Position numbers and translations under genes: made by a program. A DNA stretch of 64,000 nucleotides from Apostichopus japonicus (lineage: Eukaryota; Echinodermata; Holothuroidea; Aspidochirotida; Stichopodidae). The notes beneath the pieces were generated by a model. It saw nothing but the letters and a program-made list of their open reading frames with translations. It was not told where the DNA came from and did not search any database. Below, one piece after another: positions 34,961 to 46,988 of the stretch; position 1 is the first letter of the stretch; the number at the start of each line of letters is the position of its first letter. The DNA lies in the NCBI RefSeq assembly GCF_037975245.1, contig NC_092576.1, positions 9,069,501-9,133,500 on the forward strand, in the 5' to 3' direction.

Positions 34961-37800
34961 TCCTCTTTCAGAAATTTTCTATTTTCTATGGTTCCTCATA
35001 TTTTTCAATTAAATATTCATAATTTCACACTGCCATTTCGGTTTTTGATTTTAACAAATGAAATCATTATTTACACCCAAACATAATGAAGACTAGATCT
35101 CCTTTTACAGTTTAAATACAAAATCCTGCAACTTTGCTCATTGCAGTGAGTCAATTGGCTATAGCAATGACGTACAATCTATAACTTTTTAACAAACGAA
35201 ATCTTTATTAACACTCTAAACCAGTGAAGATCAGACCTTTTGCAGTTTAAACACATAAGTATTTCCACTGATTGTAGTCATTTATAATAAACCATCTCTA
35301 TTGCTCAAGTAAACGAACATGGTTGGGTTGGGTCTAGTGCAAATTTGTGAGCTTTAAAAAGATATATGCAAAACCAAAGCCACAACTGGCTAATAGTTCC
35401 ATTATTGCACAACACATCCTCTTTCACTGAAAGGACTTAACTGCATTCACGACTTGATTGAGAGCAGGTTCTATTTTAAATATGAATCCCAAAAAAGTCC
35501 TTAAATAACTTATTTGTATTTTTTTGAAATATATTGTAAAATGAATTAGAATGCTCAGCAGATGCTTGTTCTATAAAAATGTTCTATTGTTATTATGATC
35601 ATATCTGCTTTGAAATACCAAAAGTGATGCGTACAGGAATGTAGTGTTAAGTAATAGAAGACCTTATGAAGTTGGCTAGAAAGACCTTCTCTGTATCAAA
35701 TGACAAAAGAGCCTGGCAGAGTTGAAATCTATGTTGAGTTCCATGTATTAGACCATAGTATAGATACATCTCAGCACAACCACCAATCACATCATCTTTT
35801 GATCGCTATCGGTTGGATAACTTGCAGTTTCTTACCTCTTGCAGTGTGTGTATAATTTATTGCACTTCCTGCCACTGTGATGAATATTCAGTTTGCTTCA
35901 ACCAATATTGCGAGTGTAGTACCTTCTTTCTTTTTTGGCTTTTCAAGCTTTTAATATTGACAAGCAATGTTACCTCTGGCACAACAACTATTGTATGTTA
36001 CACATTATCTTTAAGGTAACTGTGGAAGTCCTTGTAAAATGAAGATGGAAGTATTTGTGAGTATCCACGAAGGAATGTACAAAATGATGCCAATCATTCA
36101 ACATCAAACTTTGATACAGTATTAAACCAAGGTTTATAGCTGATTTATCAGCATTCAACAGCTTCAGTGTCTTGTGCATTTCTCCCTTCTAGGTCCATGG
36201 GTATCCGGATGTTCTGCTGCTATAGGGAGTAGATGTCATTCCTAAAAAGAAAAACACACAAAAAATTTCATGTAATGTTATTTGAGCAAGGCAATTTATT
36301 ATGTTCTATGTATTCCAAATAGGGATCAAGGCTATCATGTTGAAAAGTACTGATGGAAGATTTCCTTGAAATGCACCATATCTTGGTGTTCCATTTTACA
36401 ACATACAAATGGTTTGGGAGGTGAGGTGAGCAATACTGGAAGAAATATTATGTCCTCCGAAAAGTTGCATAAACAGGGAACCACAGGCAGGGAATCAGGA
36501 TTGACATCAGCCTCAAAAAGGGCACAGCAAAACAACAAAATGAAACTGAGGAAGGGCACTGACAGTATCTTTCATCTACGCAACACTATGTCATTTGAGG
36601 AGCAGTTAAAGTGTCAAATCAGATTATTTGGATACAGTAAAAAAAACACAAGAATTAGATGACAACTTTCATTTACAGTTTTAAGTAGTTGAGTGAAAAA
36701 TTGCAAATATCATGAAAGCAACTGGCAACAAAAAATTTCAAAACTCCTTAATTTTTTGTTTATATTGCAAATTATGACTGATGGCATGTACAAAATGCCT
36801 AATGAAATAATTCAGGTATTTAACCACCTTAAGTGTATTGGTCTTCTGACACGAAACGTGTTTTTCTTCATGTTTTTTGGGTTCATTAACCAACTCGGCA
36901 GTCCCATACTTTGTCGGCGAAAAATGTTTTTAAAAACGACAGGTAATTGTGTATTGTGGATTTGATTTTCTGCATACAAGCTCTAAAGGGTTGTGTGTCA
37001 TTACATTTTGATCATAATATTTTGAAACTGGAAACAAAGTGATTACAACTTGTTAAAAAGTTTTGAATATATTGTAGTAATTTAGAGCTCTTACATTTTA
37101 AGGTTAGATGGGTATTTCCACACGTGTATTGTTAGGCCTAGTAGTCTACTTGTGCTGCTCGTATTATATTGGACTGTTTAGGGTTGCCTGGGTATAACCA
37201 AGCTGTCATGATATCGATATTTAACAAACTTTCTTAACTGGTTTAGAAATGAATATTTAACACATGCTTATAAATGCGTTTAAAGCACATTACGTACTAC
37301 GTAAGCTCCACCCATTCCCTGTGATTTATAGCAATATTTTAAATTTTTTAAATTTAAAAGATTTTAATTTATGACTTCGCTGTATGTTTACAAATAGAGG
37401 GAATGGTGCCTGAAGTTCGTGAACAACCTTCGTACAACGTCAAAGGGATTTTACTGTGTGAATTCCCTTGCATTAAATGGAAAAGTCCCATTGACTTAAT
37501 GTGTGAAAGAAAACAGATCGTCAAAGAGCAACGTTCTTTGCAAAGGAAACCTCCCCAAGATTGTTGGGTTACTCTATGATGTAACTAAGTGTACGAATCA
37601 GAATGTGCAGCACTGATAGATGGTCGGGAACCAATGGCAGAACAAACAGGGCCGTTGACTTTTGCCGTCAACCGGGTGTATTTTCTAGGGGCACCTCAGC
37701 AAACATAGAGGCACCGATGGCTCTTTGCTGTCGGTGCCGTCAGTAATGTCAAGCCCTGCACAAGCAACATTTTAAAAATGGAACAATAAAAGCCTGGGAA
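34961..37800. other. No recognised feature
   Basis: ORFs at 35813-36019, 36366-36662 and 36693-36965 show no motifs. A weak direct resemblance exists between 35056-35110 and 35193-35250 (AACAAATGAAATCATTATT / AACAAACGAAATCTTTATT followed by ATGAAGA / GTGAAGATCAGA and TTTTRCAGTTTAAA), suggesting an old duplication of about 140 bp. Confidence 0.35.
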
Positions 37801-37916
37801 AAACTATTTTTGTCGTTGCTCCCACAAATATACTGCACCTTTTAGTGATAACAATGGTGAGGCTGCAGAACCCAAACAAATTTATTCTAATATTCTTAAA
37901 TTTAAATCTGTGTCTA

Positions 37917-39745
37917 GCAGAATATACTGGTACTGACCTGAATCTGAAAATGACTCACGATTCTTCTGTAAAACAAAAAGGTCAGACAACATTACATATA
38001 ATAATCAACCAATGTGTCTTTTGGAACAGAATATCAAAAGTTTGTAATTCATCCTGTACATTTAACACTGTACACAAAACTACACCAAGCAAACAAAGTC
38101 CAATAGCTTAGTGATTCCTTGTCACATTTTGCATTACAATATTTCATGGGAAAAAGAAGACAAAATTACTACCTTAGACCATTGCTGGATTCACATGATC
38201 AACATGGTTTTCATGCGTATGTGGACCTTGCTTACAATGTATATGATGTCTTAAAAGAATCCAAAGAAAATAGAAGAGAATGCCCCTGCCTGGCTACGAA
38301 TGTAGCTAGGCTTCTGTAAGATTATGGTTCCTGAAGTACTAGACCTTTTCTAGCTAGGTGTTCGAGGGTAAGCCTATGTAGTAACCCACTATAACTATGA
38401 ACTGCTACTTGATTAGCAAATTTGCATTTTTTCCAATTTGCTATTCTTTTCATTTAACTGCAATATGGAAAATGTGAATGCTATTCCACTACACTGCTTA
38501 AATCAAAGCCATCTTTTACACAATGAAAAGCATCAGGTTGAAAAAGCATCTATCGTCCATGCACAACCTGTGTCAAGTATAAATCCTGTTGAGCATAGTG
38601 CATTTCCTATCTAACAATGTTACAATTCTTACTCAACAATTGCGAGTTACCCAGTGTATTTGTTGAGGCCTGCTAGTAATGTCCTTCATTATGATGCCTT
38701 TGATATCATAAATAACTACTGGTTATTATTATTATATTTGTGTTATAAAACTCCCACCAATTCAACACTATGGCTAAAGCCTTTATTACCACTTCAAAAG
38801 CTGTTGATAAGGTGACCCATCATTGATTTCTAACATTTTAGTGGTGTGTATCTGACATAATGTTATATTGAATAAGAATTTAAGCATCAAACCAAGTAAG
38901 GTTTACTTCTAAGAACACTTTTCTTATCCTAGATGTATAGTGTTTTGTGAGTAAAGCCACAAACGTTCTGAGATCTTACCAGAAAGTGAAAGATTTTGGT
39001 ATGCATTTCCCGGCAATGACTGCACTGAATACTCCCGAGTTTTGATGATATCTTTCAAGAAGGAATGAAAGATAATATGAAACAGGTAAGCACTTGTGTT
39101 TGAAGAAATTCAACAATTTGAAGTTTATAATGTATTCTTATTGAATAACAGAAATACGGATAGTAAATGAATGGCAAAGGCTAGTGAAACGTTATAAAGG
39201 GTTGCTTACATTTAGTAAACACAAAATCTATAACTGCACCTACAAATCCAATCAATAAATTGAAGATAAAGAAAACTATTTCTGCTACTTACCTTTGTTG
39301 GTTACTACTTGCTGCAATAGAAATGTCAGAAAGATTTGTGGTCAGAGATTCCAGAAGAGTTGTAAACAAGGTGAGAAGATAGATGTATATTTATTTAAAT
39401 GGTTCCAATTATTTTGCTCATCTATCAACTTAAAACACAACGGACCAGTTAATATCTCATTGGAAGCTTACATGTTCCCCCTGTAGTTTAACATCAATGG
39501 CCAGTAATAAGGTAGATTTGTTCAAGTTAAATCAAATTTACCACAAATTTACCACAAGCAACAGAGAAAAATTGTCAACCTTAGAGATCACAGCAAGAAC
39601 TGAAGGATGTATTTCAGTAGGGATATTCTTTGTGTCACACAATGTGACATTTAATGGAAGTGAAAATAAACTATACTGTTATTTGAAAACTTCTCCCCAA
39701 CAACCACTGATTAATTCAACTCAAATGTGTCTGAATGTAATTTAG
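37917..39745 (+). pseudogene. Possible degenerate Ig-like exons on the plus strand
   Basis: Three plus-strand open segments carry Ig-like strand patterns. At 37917 an acceptor TGTGTCTAGCAG precedes a segment with DLNLKMTHDSS. At about 39420-39483 there is INLKHNGPVNISLEAYMF. At 39600-39745 there is NGSENKLYCYLK followed by NSTQMCLNV. These recall the Ig2 exon of the 60-kb gene (DLNLDLYTLPDL, TMVHCFLSG, VNSTVKAKV) but frames break between them and no complete domain can be traced. NXS/T glycosylation sequons are frequent. It may be a decayed paralogue or coincidence. Confidence 0.22.
38140..38250 (+). repeat. Segment similar to 47905-48005
   Basis: Both contain a CTTAGACCATTGCTG-type core (TTAGACCATTGCTGRATTCA), then ATGATYARCAWGGT and a GCTTAC end, in the same orientation. 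The second copy lies in an intron of the Ig-receptor gene. The nature of the shared repeat is unknown. Confidence 0.5.
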
Positions 39746-40054
39746 TTAACTGAATAACCCTCCTTTCTTTACTCAAGGGAGAGTGTTATTGTAGATGGTC
39801 TGTAATGTCAAGATGGTTGTAGCAAATGTTATTTAAAATGACTAGTTTCCTGTTATAATATTCTATTCGTTTAAATAAAAAGTTGGAAAACATTTTAACC
39901 TTCCCAACCATACCATTAACGAAATGTCCCTACAGGGGAATGAATCCTTAGGTAGCCGTCCTGACCTAGTACGAATCAGCAGAGAGAGGCTCTGGATGCA
40001 ACGCCTTCGTACCATTCAACCTCATGGGCTGAACATTCCGTGACCGGACAAATA

Positions 40055-40330
40055 CCCCCCAGACAAATACCCCCCGGACGATTACCCCCAGACAATAACC
40101 CCCCGGACGATTACCACCCGGACAGATACCCCCCGGACAAATACCATCCCGGACAACTACCCCCAGGACAACTACCACCCGGACAGATACCCCCGGACAA
40201 TTACCCCCGAGGACAATTACCCCCCGGACAAGTACCCACCCGGACAACTACACCCGAGGACGAATACCCCCTAGACAATTACCCCTGGATAAGTACCCCC
40301 GGACGAATAAACCCCTGGACATATGCCGTT
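40055..40330 (+). repeat. Minisatellite, unit about 15-16 bp (CCCCGGACAATTACC type)
   Basis: About 18 units of the form GGACAAATACCCCCC or GGACAATTACCCCC. One frame translates to PPDNYPPDKYPP-like text, which is an effect of the repeat. A second array of the same unit lies at 45200-45475 on the opposite strand. Confidence 0.9.
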
Positions 40331-40764
40331 AACTATAGGAGACGGATGCAGCGACGGATACGCCCGTCTTTTTCGAGTTTAGTTTCCCGCGGGCCTCAAC
40401 ATATACTGTACCCTGGTCCCTCGGGCAACTCCGAGAGCATATTTACAATTGGGTCAGGGTGACGGTTAAACTGGCACCACTAGGGTCGTCGTGTGTCCTG
40501 GCCCTTATAACCTCCTCCCGACTTTTAAAAAGATTCGAGCTTTTCATATATAAGCCCCCAAAACTCCTGGATAGGGTTTGACAATGGACCGAGGCCCGGG
40601 GATTGGGTTGGGAATTGCTCACTGCTGGTAGTAACTATTAATTTACTATTTGTTATAGTGACACTATTCTGTATTATAAATCTCCGAACAATTCCGGCTT
40701 ATTGCGACTTACCATTTTCAAGTTTTCTTCTGAGTAATTTTACTTGATGATTTGTTATGTTATG

Positions 40765-41000
40765 TTAGTTTTTAGCGCTTTATATGGCACAGCCATCTCA
40801 TAGCACTTTGAATCCCTGGTGATCAGGCTGGCTGCTGTGAATCCAGCGCACACACCTTACTTACCTCACAGGTACCCATTTATACACCTGGATGGAGAGG
40901 GGCAGTCGAGGAAAAATGCCTTGCCCAAGGACACAACATAATAGGATTATATATAAAACAAAAGCATTAGCCACTCGGCCTCCACGCTCCTCTTGTTTTG
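40765..41000 (+). repeat. SINE-like interspersed repeat
   Basis: The text GGTACCCATTTATACACCTG, then GATGGAGAGGGGCAG and GCCTTGCCCAAGGACACAAC, followed by a CACTCGGCCTCC end, matches a layout I recall as common in marine deuterostome genomes, where it usually ends in a tRNA-like GATTCGAACC box on the minus strand. That box is eroded here. Family is from memory and not verified. Confidence 0.4.
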
Positions 41001-43089
41001 CTTTTTCTAAGCTATTTTTTCCTGTGAGTGCACGCCATTTTAGGATGGGAGGAGCAGAAGGGAGGGGTGGGGCAAGCACAACCACGGTCCACCCCTCTAG
41101 TTTGGTGTGCATGATCATCATCCATACCTCCCATGCATTGTTTCATGGACCGCTGGTCTATCATAGTCAAACCCGGTAACGGTGTAGCCCGTTATACCAG
41201 CAGAATTGCCTGTAAGGTTTCATAATAGTATATACGATTGTATGAAACATAAGTAAAGAAAGAGGCTTGAGACCACAACGTCACTACCATTTGAAAAAAA
41301 CCTATTCTCTGGTCATTCTGTTTGCAAAAAGAATGATGATAATCTAAGAAATCAATTTAATTTTCCCTAGTTATAATAATTCTACATTCTAACTATAAAC
41401 AGATTAGTGATTGCTACATTGCCCACAAATTGCCACCCATAAGCCAAAGAATAATAGGTTTTCCTTGTAATAATTTTTACAAAGGCCGGTAGCGTCTGGC
41501 GCTTACCCGAGATTTTTCATGGGGTGTCCTATCACCTTTAAGAGATTTTCTACTGTACAAAAGTGTGCTTAGATGCCAAATGGTGTAACTTGTTGCCCTT
41601 CTAAGGCAAGACTATACTAACATCATTGGCGCCTTCAGGAGTTCCGGGTAAATTTGGGGGATTTGGGGCATCCAAATTCATGGTGATGTCACATATACAC
41701 AATCAGCATTGAGCGTGTGTTTTTATTTTGAGGTATCGAAAAACTACACCTCAAGGTCCCCACCCCTACAAAAATGTCTCCTAAGATCTTCGCTTCTTCA
41801 CGCCTCCATTTTGTGTGTTTGTGACGCTGGCCCCACAGGTTCAATTCCCATCTCGAGTATGGCTGTCAAAAGCAGTAGTGTTAGTTTTTTTTTTCAATTT
41901 CCGGTGCAGTCCAATAGCTGTACTGCAGTTGTTGTTGAATCCATTGTAGTGGTAAGCAATTGATTCGGGTTAACTGTGTTCATTAGTTAGGTTCGACAAG
42001 GCATGTGCAATAAATCTTCCTAGGTAATATGTTATGTTATTAACAATGTTATATTTTTTATCTCAGTTGCTACAGAATACCGATACTGTATCAGCTTATA
42101 GGCAGGGACGTACCTACAGTAGGACTGGTAGGACTAGGATTGGGGTTGTAGGGTAAAAAAAAATCGACTATGGTTAGTCTTTAAAGCCCATAAATTACGA
42201 CTGCGGCACAAACTCGATTGCGCACGAAACGCAAAGTTTTTTTTCAGCCGTATTATCGTGTCCGATCTTACGGTCATAATGTTGAAATACAAACAGAAGG
42301 TTGGCTAAACAAACAAAGTTAGAGACATCAGTTGTCATAAATGAAAGAGTTGAAGTAAAAATGATTAAATCAGACTTGCAACTTGTAATACATGCATGAC
42401 ATCATATACATTCTTACTTTCTATTTCAATCTTTAACTCTCAATTAAACTAAATATTCACAGAAGCACGGAGTGCTGCACTGTTCAACAATTATTCGCTG
42501 TTGTTGGACCGAAAAGAGACTGGGGATAGGAGAACTTTGTCATGTGTTCTTTTTCGGATATCACTGGCATGTGACGTGATTCTCAAATGAGATCCAGGTC
42601 TACATACATTCTACATAAAATACGCGTTCTTCGCATTATGTGCAAAATGCGCTTTTCCCTTATACCCCTCCCCACGACCGTCACCATTTCCCCATCTCCA
42701 CTCTGCTTTGTAAATCAGACACGCACGCATGATTTCGCCATGGAGGTCGAATTCACGATACTGATCTGTATCCTGTGGGAGGAGTCTTAGGGGAGGGGTG
42801 GCCCCTTAATTTTCAATATTTATTTATATGATGGTCGTCCGAAACATTTGACCCCCCCCCCCCAGCGTATGGGCTTGCATATATCTCATTTTTCGAAATG
42901 CCCTTGGATGTAAATCGGAGCAATCAGTTACACATCCATGTACTAAAATAGTTTTTGATCGCTCGTTCTTTTCACAATCGCATTTGCGATCCCAACATTT
43001 CTGATGGTATTATTTCCTCTGTCCCCTGCTTGCTACGCCAGTGGTCCCTTTCGCAGTACCCTGATCGGTACAGAGAGAGAGTTTTTTTG
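41001..43089. other. No recognised feature, with scraps of TIR-like ends
   Basis: CAGGGACGTACCTACAGTAG at 42105 and TGCTACGCCAGTGGTCCC at 43032-43049 look like hAT-type ends, but the flanks do not give a duplication. ORFs here have no motif. Confidence 0.3.
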
Positions 43090-43322
43090 TTGATTTGTTA
43101 AGGTTTTACGGCTCAGTTTCTAACCAATTGGTTTAAGTTACGCCGACGACGGCCTTTTTTCAGTTGTGGCGCACTGGCTTGTTTTCCCTACTCCATTGCT
43201 TGAGCACCAAGCACAATAGCAGTAGGTTCCAGTCTTTGGTATGACCCAGCCAGGAGTCGAACCCCTAACCTACCGGCTACAAGTCGGATGCTCTAACCAC
43301 GTGACCATGCAGTCGGTCTGAG
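43090..43322 (-). repeat. tRNA-derived SINE
   Basis: On the minus strand the head at 43316-43241 reads like a tRNA: CCGACTGCATGGTCACGTGG, then TTAGAGCATCCGACTTGTAG and GGTTCGACTCC. The A-box-like TGGTCACGTGGTTAGAGC and the B-box GGTTCGACTCC are properly spaced, and the anticodon region CTTGTAG suggests a tRNA-Thr-like source. The acceptor stem does not close, so it is not a functional tRNA. The body toward 43090 is unassigned and the exact end is uncertain. Confidence 0.65.
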
Positions 43323-43872
43323 AGAAAGAGAAAGGGGAAGGGGGGAGTACAACTAAACGACAAATGTAAAGAAGTTGTCGGAACTGTAGCGAAATTTTAT
43401 CATCAATTCTAAAAACATTTGCACTTCATCACAGTTTGTTTACAATTGTCAGTTGATTTTACTACACAACCATCAATTGCCTTTCACCATCAACAGACCA
43501 GCAATTCCTTTTGAAATCATCTCTTTTGTTCACTGCTGGTCAGCCTATTTAACATTGTGACTCAACAGAATAAATCAGGCAAGCTCACCTGTTGTTGAAA
43601 TATCTTCACTACCGTACCCTAGTAGATGTTTTTGTATCATGGCAACAACTGGCCAATCAAGAGACAGTCTGGAAAAAACACATGACTCAATTTTGTGGAT
43701 ACATACCATGTGCAGCCATTTTAGTAGAAGGACTTCACCCTGGAAGCAACAATTTTCTGCTAGACACATGCAACTGTATATTACAACTCATCTGCACTAC
43801 GTTATGTTTTATCAGCTGCAGTAACTACCAAGAGGAATTCTCATATAGATTTAATCCATTGGATATAATTGG

Positions 43873-44231
<359 letters not shown>

Positions 44232-44289
44232 CAGTGGCAGTAGTATTATTGTTATTAACTATGATACTTTTAAATAAGGTGTAAGAAAT

Positions 44290-44334
44290 CGGCCTGACAT
44301 TTCGACTGTAGAAAACAGTCGAAACGTCAGGCCG
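44290..44334. repeat. Hairpin with GAAACGTCAGGCC motif
   Basis: CGGCCTGAC (44290-44298) pairs with GTCAGGCCG (44326-44334), and CGACTG pairs with CAGTCG inside. The right strand carries CGAAACGTCAGGCCG, a motif that recurs at 45849-45862 and, altered, at 53877-53894. Confidence 0.7.
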
Positions 44335-44424
44335 ACTTCATACATCTTATTCTTCAACCTTGGTGATTTTGTGGATAAGCAGTTTTTATCAGCTACGTTA
44401 TTTTACTTTTAAATTTGGTTATAT

Positions 44425-44853
44425 CAGGGTTGCCCAACCTTTTGATGAGGAGGGCCACCTCGAATGATTATGATAAAGGAGGGGCCGCATGAGCCTACAA
44501 GCTCCTGTGGCATGTCCAGGGTTTCGTGCCAGAGCGGCAAATTTCAGCAGCCCCGCCACGGGTCTGTATGGGAAATGAAGTTTCCATACAAGCGGAGCGC
44601 CACCGTAGGTTGGTGCGTGGCGTGCAAGAATAAAAATCGCCCAAAAGACCCCCAGATTGCAGGAAATGACACTTCACAAGCCTTCTGATCTGTATCAAAA
44701 CAATCTTCATATTGAGATATAATGATCTCTGAAATTTATCAAAAAAGAATTCCTGGGTAAAAGTACATTTGTAAATTAATGAGGTTGGCGGGCCGGACGG
44801 GACCTTGCGGCGGGCCGCACTGTGGCCCGCGGGCCGTAGGTTGGACAACCCTG
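44425..44853. mobile_element. hAT MITE (429 bp) with perfect 8-bp target duplication GGTTATAT
   Basis: The left end CAGGGTTGCCCAACCTTTTG and the right end (minus strand CAGGGTTGTCCAACCTACGG, then CCCGCGGGCC) form the terminal repeats. GGTTATAT flanks both sides (44417-44424 and 44854-44861). CAGGGNTGTCCAACC ends next to CCGCGGGCC text are characteristic of hAT/Charlie-type elements. The interior contains a copy of the GCGGAGCGCC core (44590-44690). There is no transposase. Confidence 0.9.
44590..44690 (+). repeat. GCGGAGCGCC core copy inside the hAT MITE
   Basis: AAGCGGAGCGCCACCGTAGG, then TTGGTGCGTGGCGTGC, an AGACCCCCAGATTGCAGGAA block and ATGACACTTC. This is the same order of blocks as at 4791, 5261, 7640 and 16906. 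Confidence 0.75.
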
Positions 44854-44934
44854 GGTTATATAGAAGACGTGGAACATCCGGTCAATTTCTAACTACTACA
44901 TGCATTTTTGGATTGTCAGATGCTTTAACGTTTC

Positions 44935-45003
44935 ATATCAGAATAATAATCTGATATATCAGAATAATAATCTGATATATCAGAATAATAATCTGATATA
45001 CCA
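44935..45003 (+). repeat. 21-bp tandem repeat, about three copies, each self-complementary
   Basis: The unit ATATCAGAATAATAATCTGA repeats in register. Each unit contains TCAGA and TCTGA and so can form a small stem. Confidence 0.9.
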
Positions 45004-45199
45004 GATTAAGAAAATTTTCTTTCATGGCCCTAATGGGCTTTCGTACTACGGAGTTCACCAGCTAAAGGTCCGCTTGGTGAACGGGCTCGTAGGGGGGGGG
45101 GGGGGGCTGGGGCGTATTCTGGTTTAGTTCGGGTAGTAACCTGGGTGAGGTATCTGTGCTGGTGTATTTGTGCGGGTAGAGTTTTCCTGGAGGTAATTG

Positions 45200-45475
45200 C
45201 TGGGGGGTGGGGTTAATTGTCCTCGGGGGTATTTGTCCTCGTGGGTGTATGTCCGGGGGTAGTTGTCCCGGGGGTAGTTGTCTGGGGGGTACTTATCCTC
45301 AGGGGTATTTTTCCTCGGTGGTGTATGTCGGGGGGGTAGTTGTCCTCGTAGGTATTCGTCCTCGGGGGTTTTTGTCCGGGGGTGATTGTCCGGGGGGAAT
45401 TGTCCCGGGGGTATGAGTCCTGGGGGTATATGTCCGGGGGGTATTTGTCCGGGGGGTATTTGTCCGGCAACCGAA
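45200..45475 (-). repeat. Minisatellite, same unit as 40055-40330 but inverted
   Basis: On the minus strand it consists of GGACAAATACCCCCC and GGACAACTACCCCC units, with GAGGACAAATACCCC variants. The order of variants differs from the 40-kb array. Both arrays have Pro/Tyr/Asp translations in one frame, which I regard as an effect of the repeat. Confidence 0.9.
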
Positions 45476-45826
45476 CATTCAGGTAGGGTATGACTAACTT
45501 TTCCTCTCCACTCCTTCTCCACTCTCTCCCTCCCCCTCCCCCTTTTCAATCATCCTCTCACAGCTCTCTTCCCCTCCTTTTTTCTCCACACCTTTCTGTC
45601 TTTGTCCCTCTCCAGTTTATTCCCTACCCTGTGCCTTTAATCCTCTCTTTGTCCCTCCACAGTTTATCACCTTCCTCTCCTCTTCCCCTGTTACTTTCTT
45701 CTCACCATCCATTGTCTACTTAAAATCCCCTTTCATCCATCTCATTGTGTTCACCGTGCTCATTAACCTGTCCGTATTCTGTGCATGTGTTTGTCCCCTC
45801 TGTTACTGTAACTTGTCATTTAGCCT

Positions 45827-45862
45827 CTGAAGAAGATCCTGCAAGGATCGAAACGTCAGGCC
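45827..45862 (+). other. Hammerhead-ribozyme-like core remnant
   Basis: CTGAAGA (45827-45833) fits the CUGANGA core. It is followed by a perfect 5-bp stem GATCC/GGATC (45835-45839 with 45845-45849), then GAAA (45850-45853) and CGTC. This is the order of the conserved hammerhead core with its stem II. Penelope-like retroelements are known to carry such motifs. Stems I and III cannot be completed convincingly here, so it would be a remnant, and no Penelope reverse transcriptase was seen. Confidence 0.35.
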
Positions 45863-45973
45863 AACTTACTTTTACACAAATATTCTATTCGTTGAAAGAA
45901 AATCATTCCATGTTGTCTGTATTTTACAGATAACTATAATGACATACTGGTATTTGTCATAACGCTGTTCTTT

Positions 45974-46042
45974 TTAAAATAATGTAGGCTTGTCAGTAAC
46001 TTCCATGGTGAATACTTCCATTGGAGGAGAAACAGAGTTCCT
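45974..46042 (-). CDS. Candidate terminal exon of the Ig-superfamily receptor gene
   Basis: A CAG acceptor after TTTTGAAAG precedes 46042. In phase 0, which matches the end of the 46933-46988 exon, it encodes RNSVSPPMEVFTMEVTDK and then PTLF and a TAA stop. It would give a Ser/Thr/Pro-bearing cytoplasmic tail end. The pyrimidine tract is weak and no AATAAA follows closely. A rival phase-0 end lies at 46293-46340 (VEVKLEFITRSIVHQ, stop) behind a better acceptor. RNA evidence is needed to choose. Confidence 0.3.
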   Translation of the reverse strand, partial: RNSVSPPMEVFTMEVTDKPTLF

Positions 46043-46292
46043 CTGCTTTCAAAAGTTATCACCCTTGCTTCAATTCCCACTTTTTGATTGACAGCATGCA
46101 TACCACTGCAGTGTAATCCTAATGTGGATCGTAATCAATGTAGAATTGACTTACACACACATCCGACAAACTCTTCACATCTCTCCGAAGTCCATTTTTC
46201 AGAGACATTTTGGTAATTAATATCCTTTGGGCATAAATTTCCAATTTTAAATTAACATAATAACTTCCCACAGTTTTACCCATGGGTTTAAC

Positions 46293-46340
46293 TTATTGAT
46301 GGACAATGCTACGGGTGATAAACTCCAGTTTGACCTCAAC
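46293..46340 (-). CDS. Alternative candidate terminal exon
   Basis: Behind a pyrimidine-containing acceptor (TTATCTTTGCTTGTAAG) the phase-0 frame reads VEVKLEFITRSIVHQ and stops. It would fit directly after the 46933-46988 exon. It competes with 45974-46042 as the last exon, and either may be wrong. Confidence 0.22.
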   Translation of the reverse strand, partial: VEVKLEFITRSIVHQ

Positions 46341-46932
46341 CTTACAAGCAAAGATAAGTAAGATGGTCTCTTAAAGAGAGGCACACAAAGACTGCTGGGA
46401 GAAGTTACCATGTACAGTAATGCAACCAATGTCATGTTTTCCCTTGTAATGTATGCACAAAATGACACCTGAAGTATTCTGTCGTACTGCATATTGTGCA
46501 ACTTCACGGAAAGAATTCCTGTAAATCTGAACAAGCCTCTCGGAGAGACACAAGCATCCTTTCATTAGGCTGCCAGTAGCTTCACATAACAATTGACATT
46601 ATATTACTGTGCTCCTTCTTGTAAACAACTATTAGCTGATTATTGTTACCAGCTTTGGTCAAAATTAAATTCACACCAAATGATGAAACTTAGGAGATCA
46701 ATGTGTGTGAATGCTATATTTTTTGGTAAAATGCATAGCAGAAATTTGAAAATAAAAAGTTAACAAAGACAATGATCTACACGTAAACTAACCTTTTGTT
46801 TACACATATAGATAACTGCATCAAAGATAGGTACATCCACAAAAGCAAATATTCGATCATTTCCAGAATATACTGTACATAAAAAACTCCTGATTATTTC
46901 TCAACAAACTTAAAGTCAGAAAAATATCTCAC

Positions 46933-46988
46933 CAGGGGTTGCACTTCTTGTATACTTTGGTTATCAGCTGCAGCAGCCTCCTCAAGAT
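46933..46988 (-). CDS. Cytoplasmic exon of the Ig-superfamily receptor gene
   Basis: A CATCTCCCCACAG acceptor precedes 46988 and a GTGAGA donor follows 46933. Entered in phase 1, the 56-bp exon encodes DLEEAAAADNQSIQEVQPL and ends in phase 0. The phase agrees exactly with the preceding 19-bp exon. The peptide is acidic and alanine-rich with no ITIM, ITAM or SH2-binding motif visible. A degenerate duplicate of its donor side and following intron lies at 48056-48327. Confidence 0.6.

Noticed and set aside
40040-40462. Proline/tyrosine/aspartate-rich repeat protein
   Set aside because: The frame exists only because of the 15-16 bp minisatellite. An inverted array at 45.2 kb gives the same peptide pattern, with no start, splice or signal-peptide context.
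43241-43316. Functional tRNA gene
   Set aside because: The acceptor stem does not pair and the anticodon stem is imperfect; the SINE interpretation is better.
46371-46592. Minus ORF with ERLVQIYRNSFREVAQYAV
   Set aside because: It looks protein-like, but its frame does not connect to the receptor exons and it resembles no family I can name.
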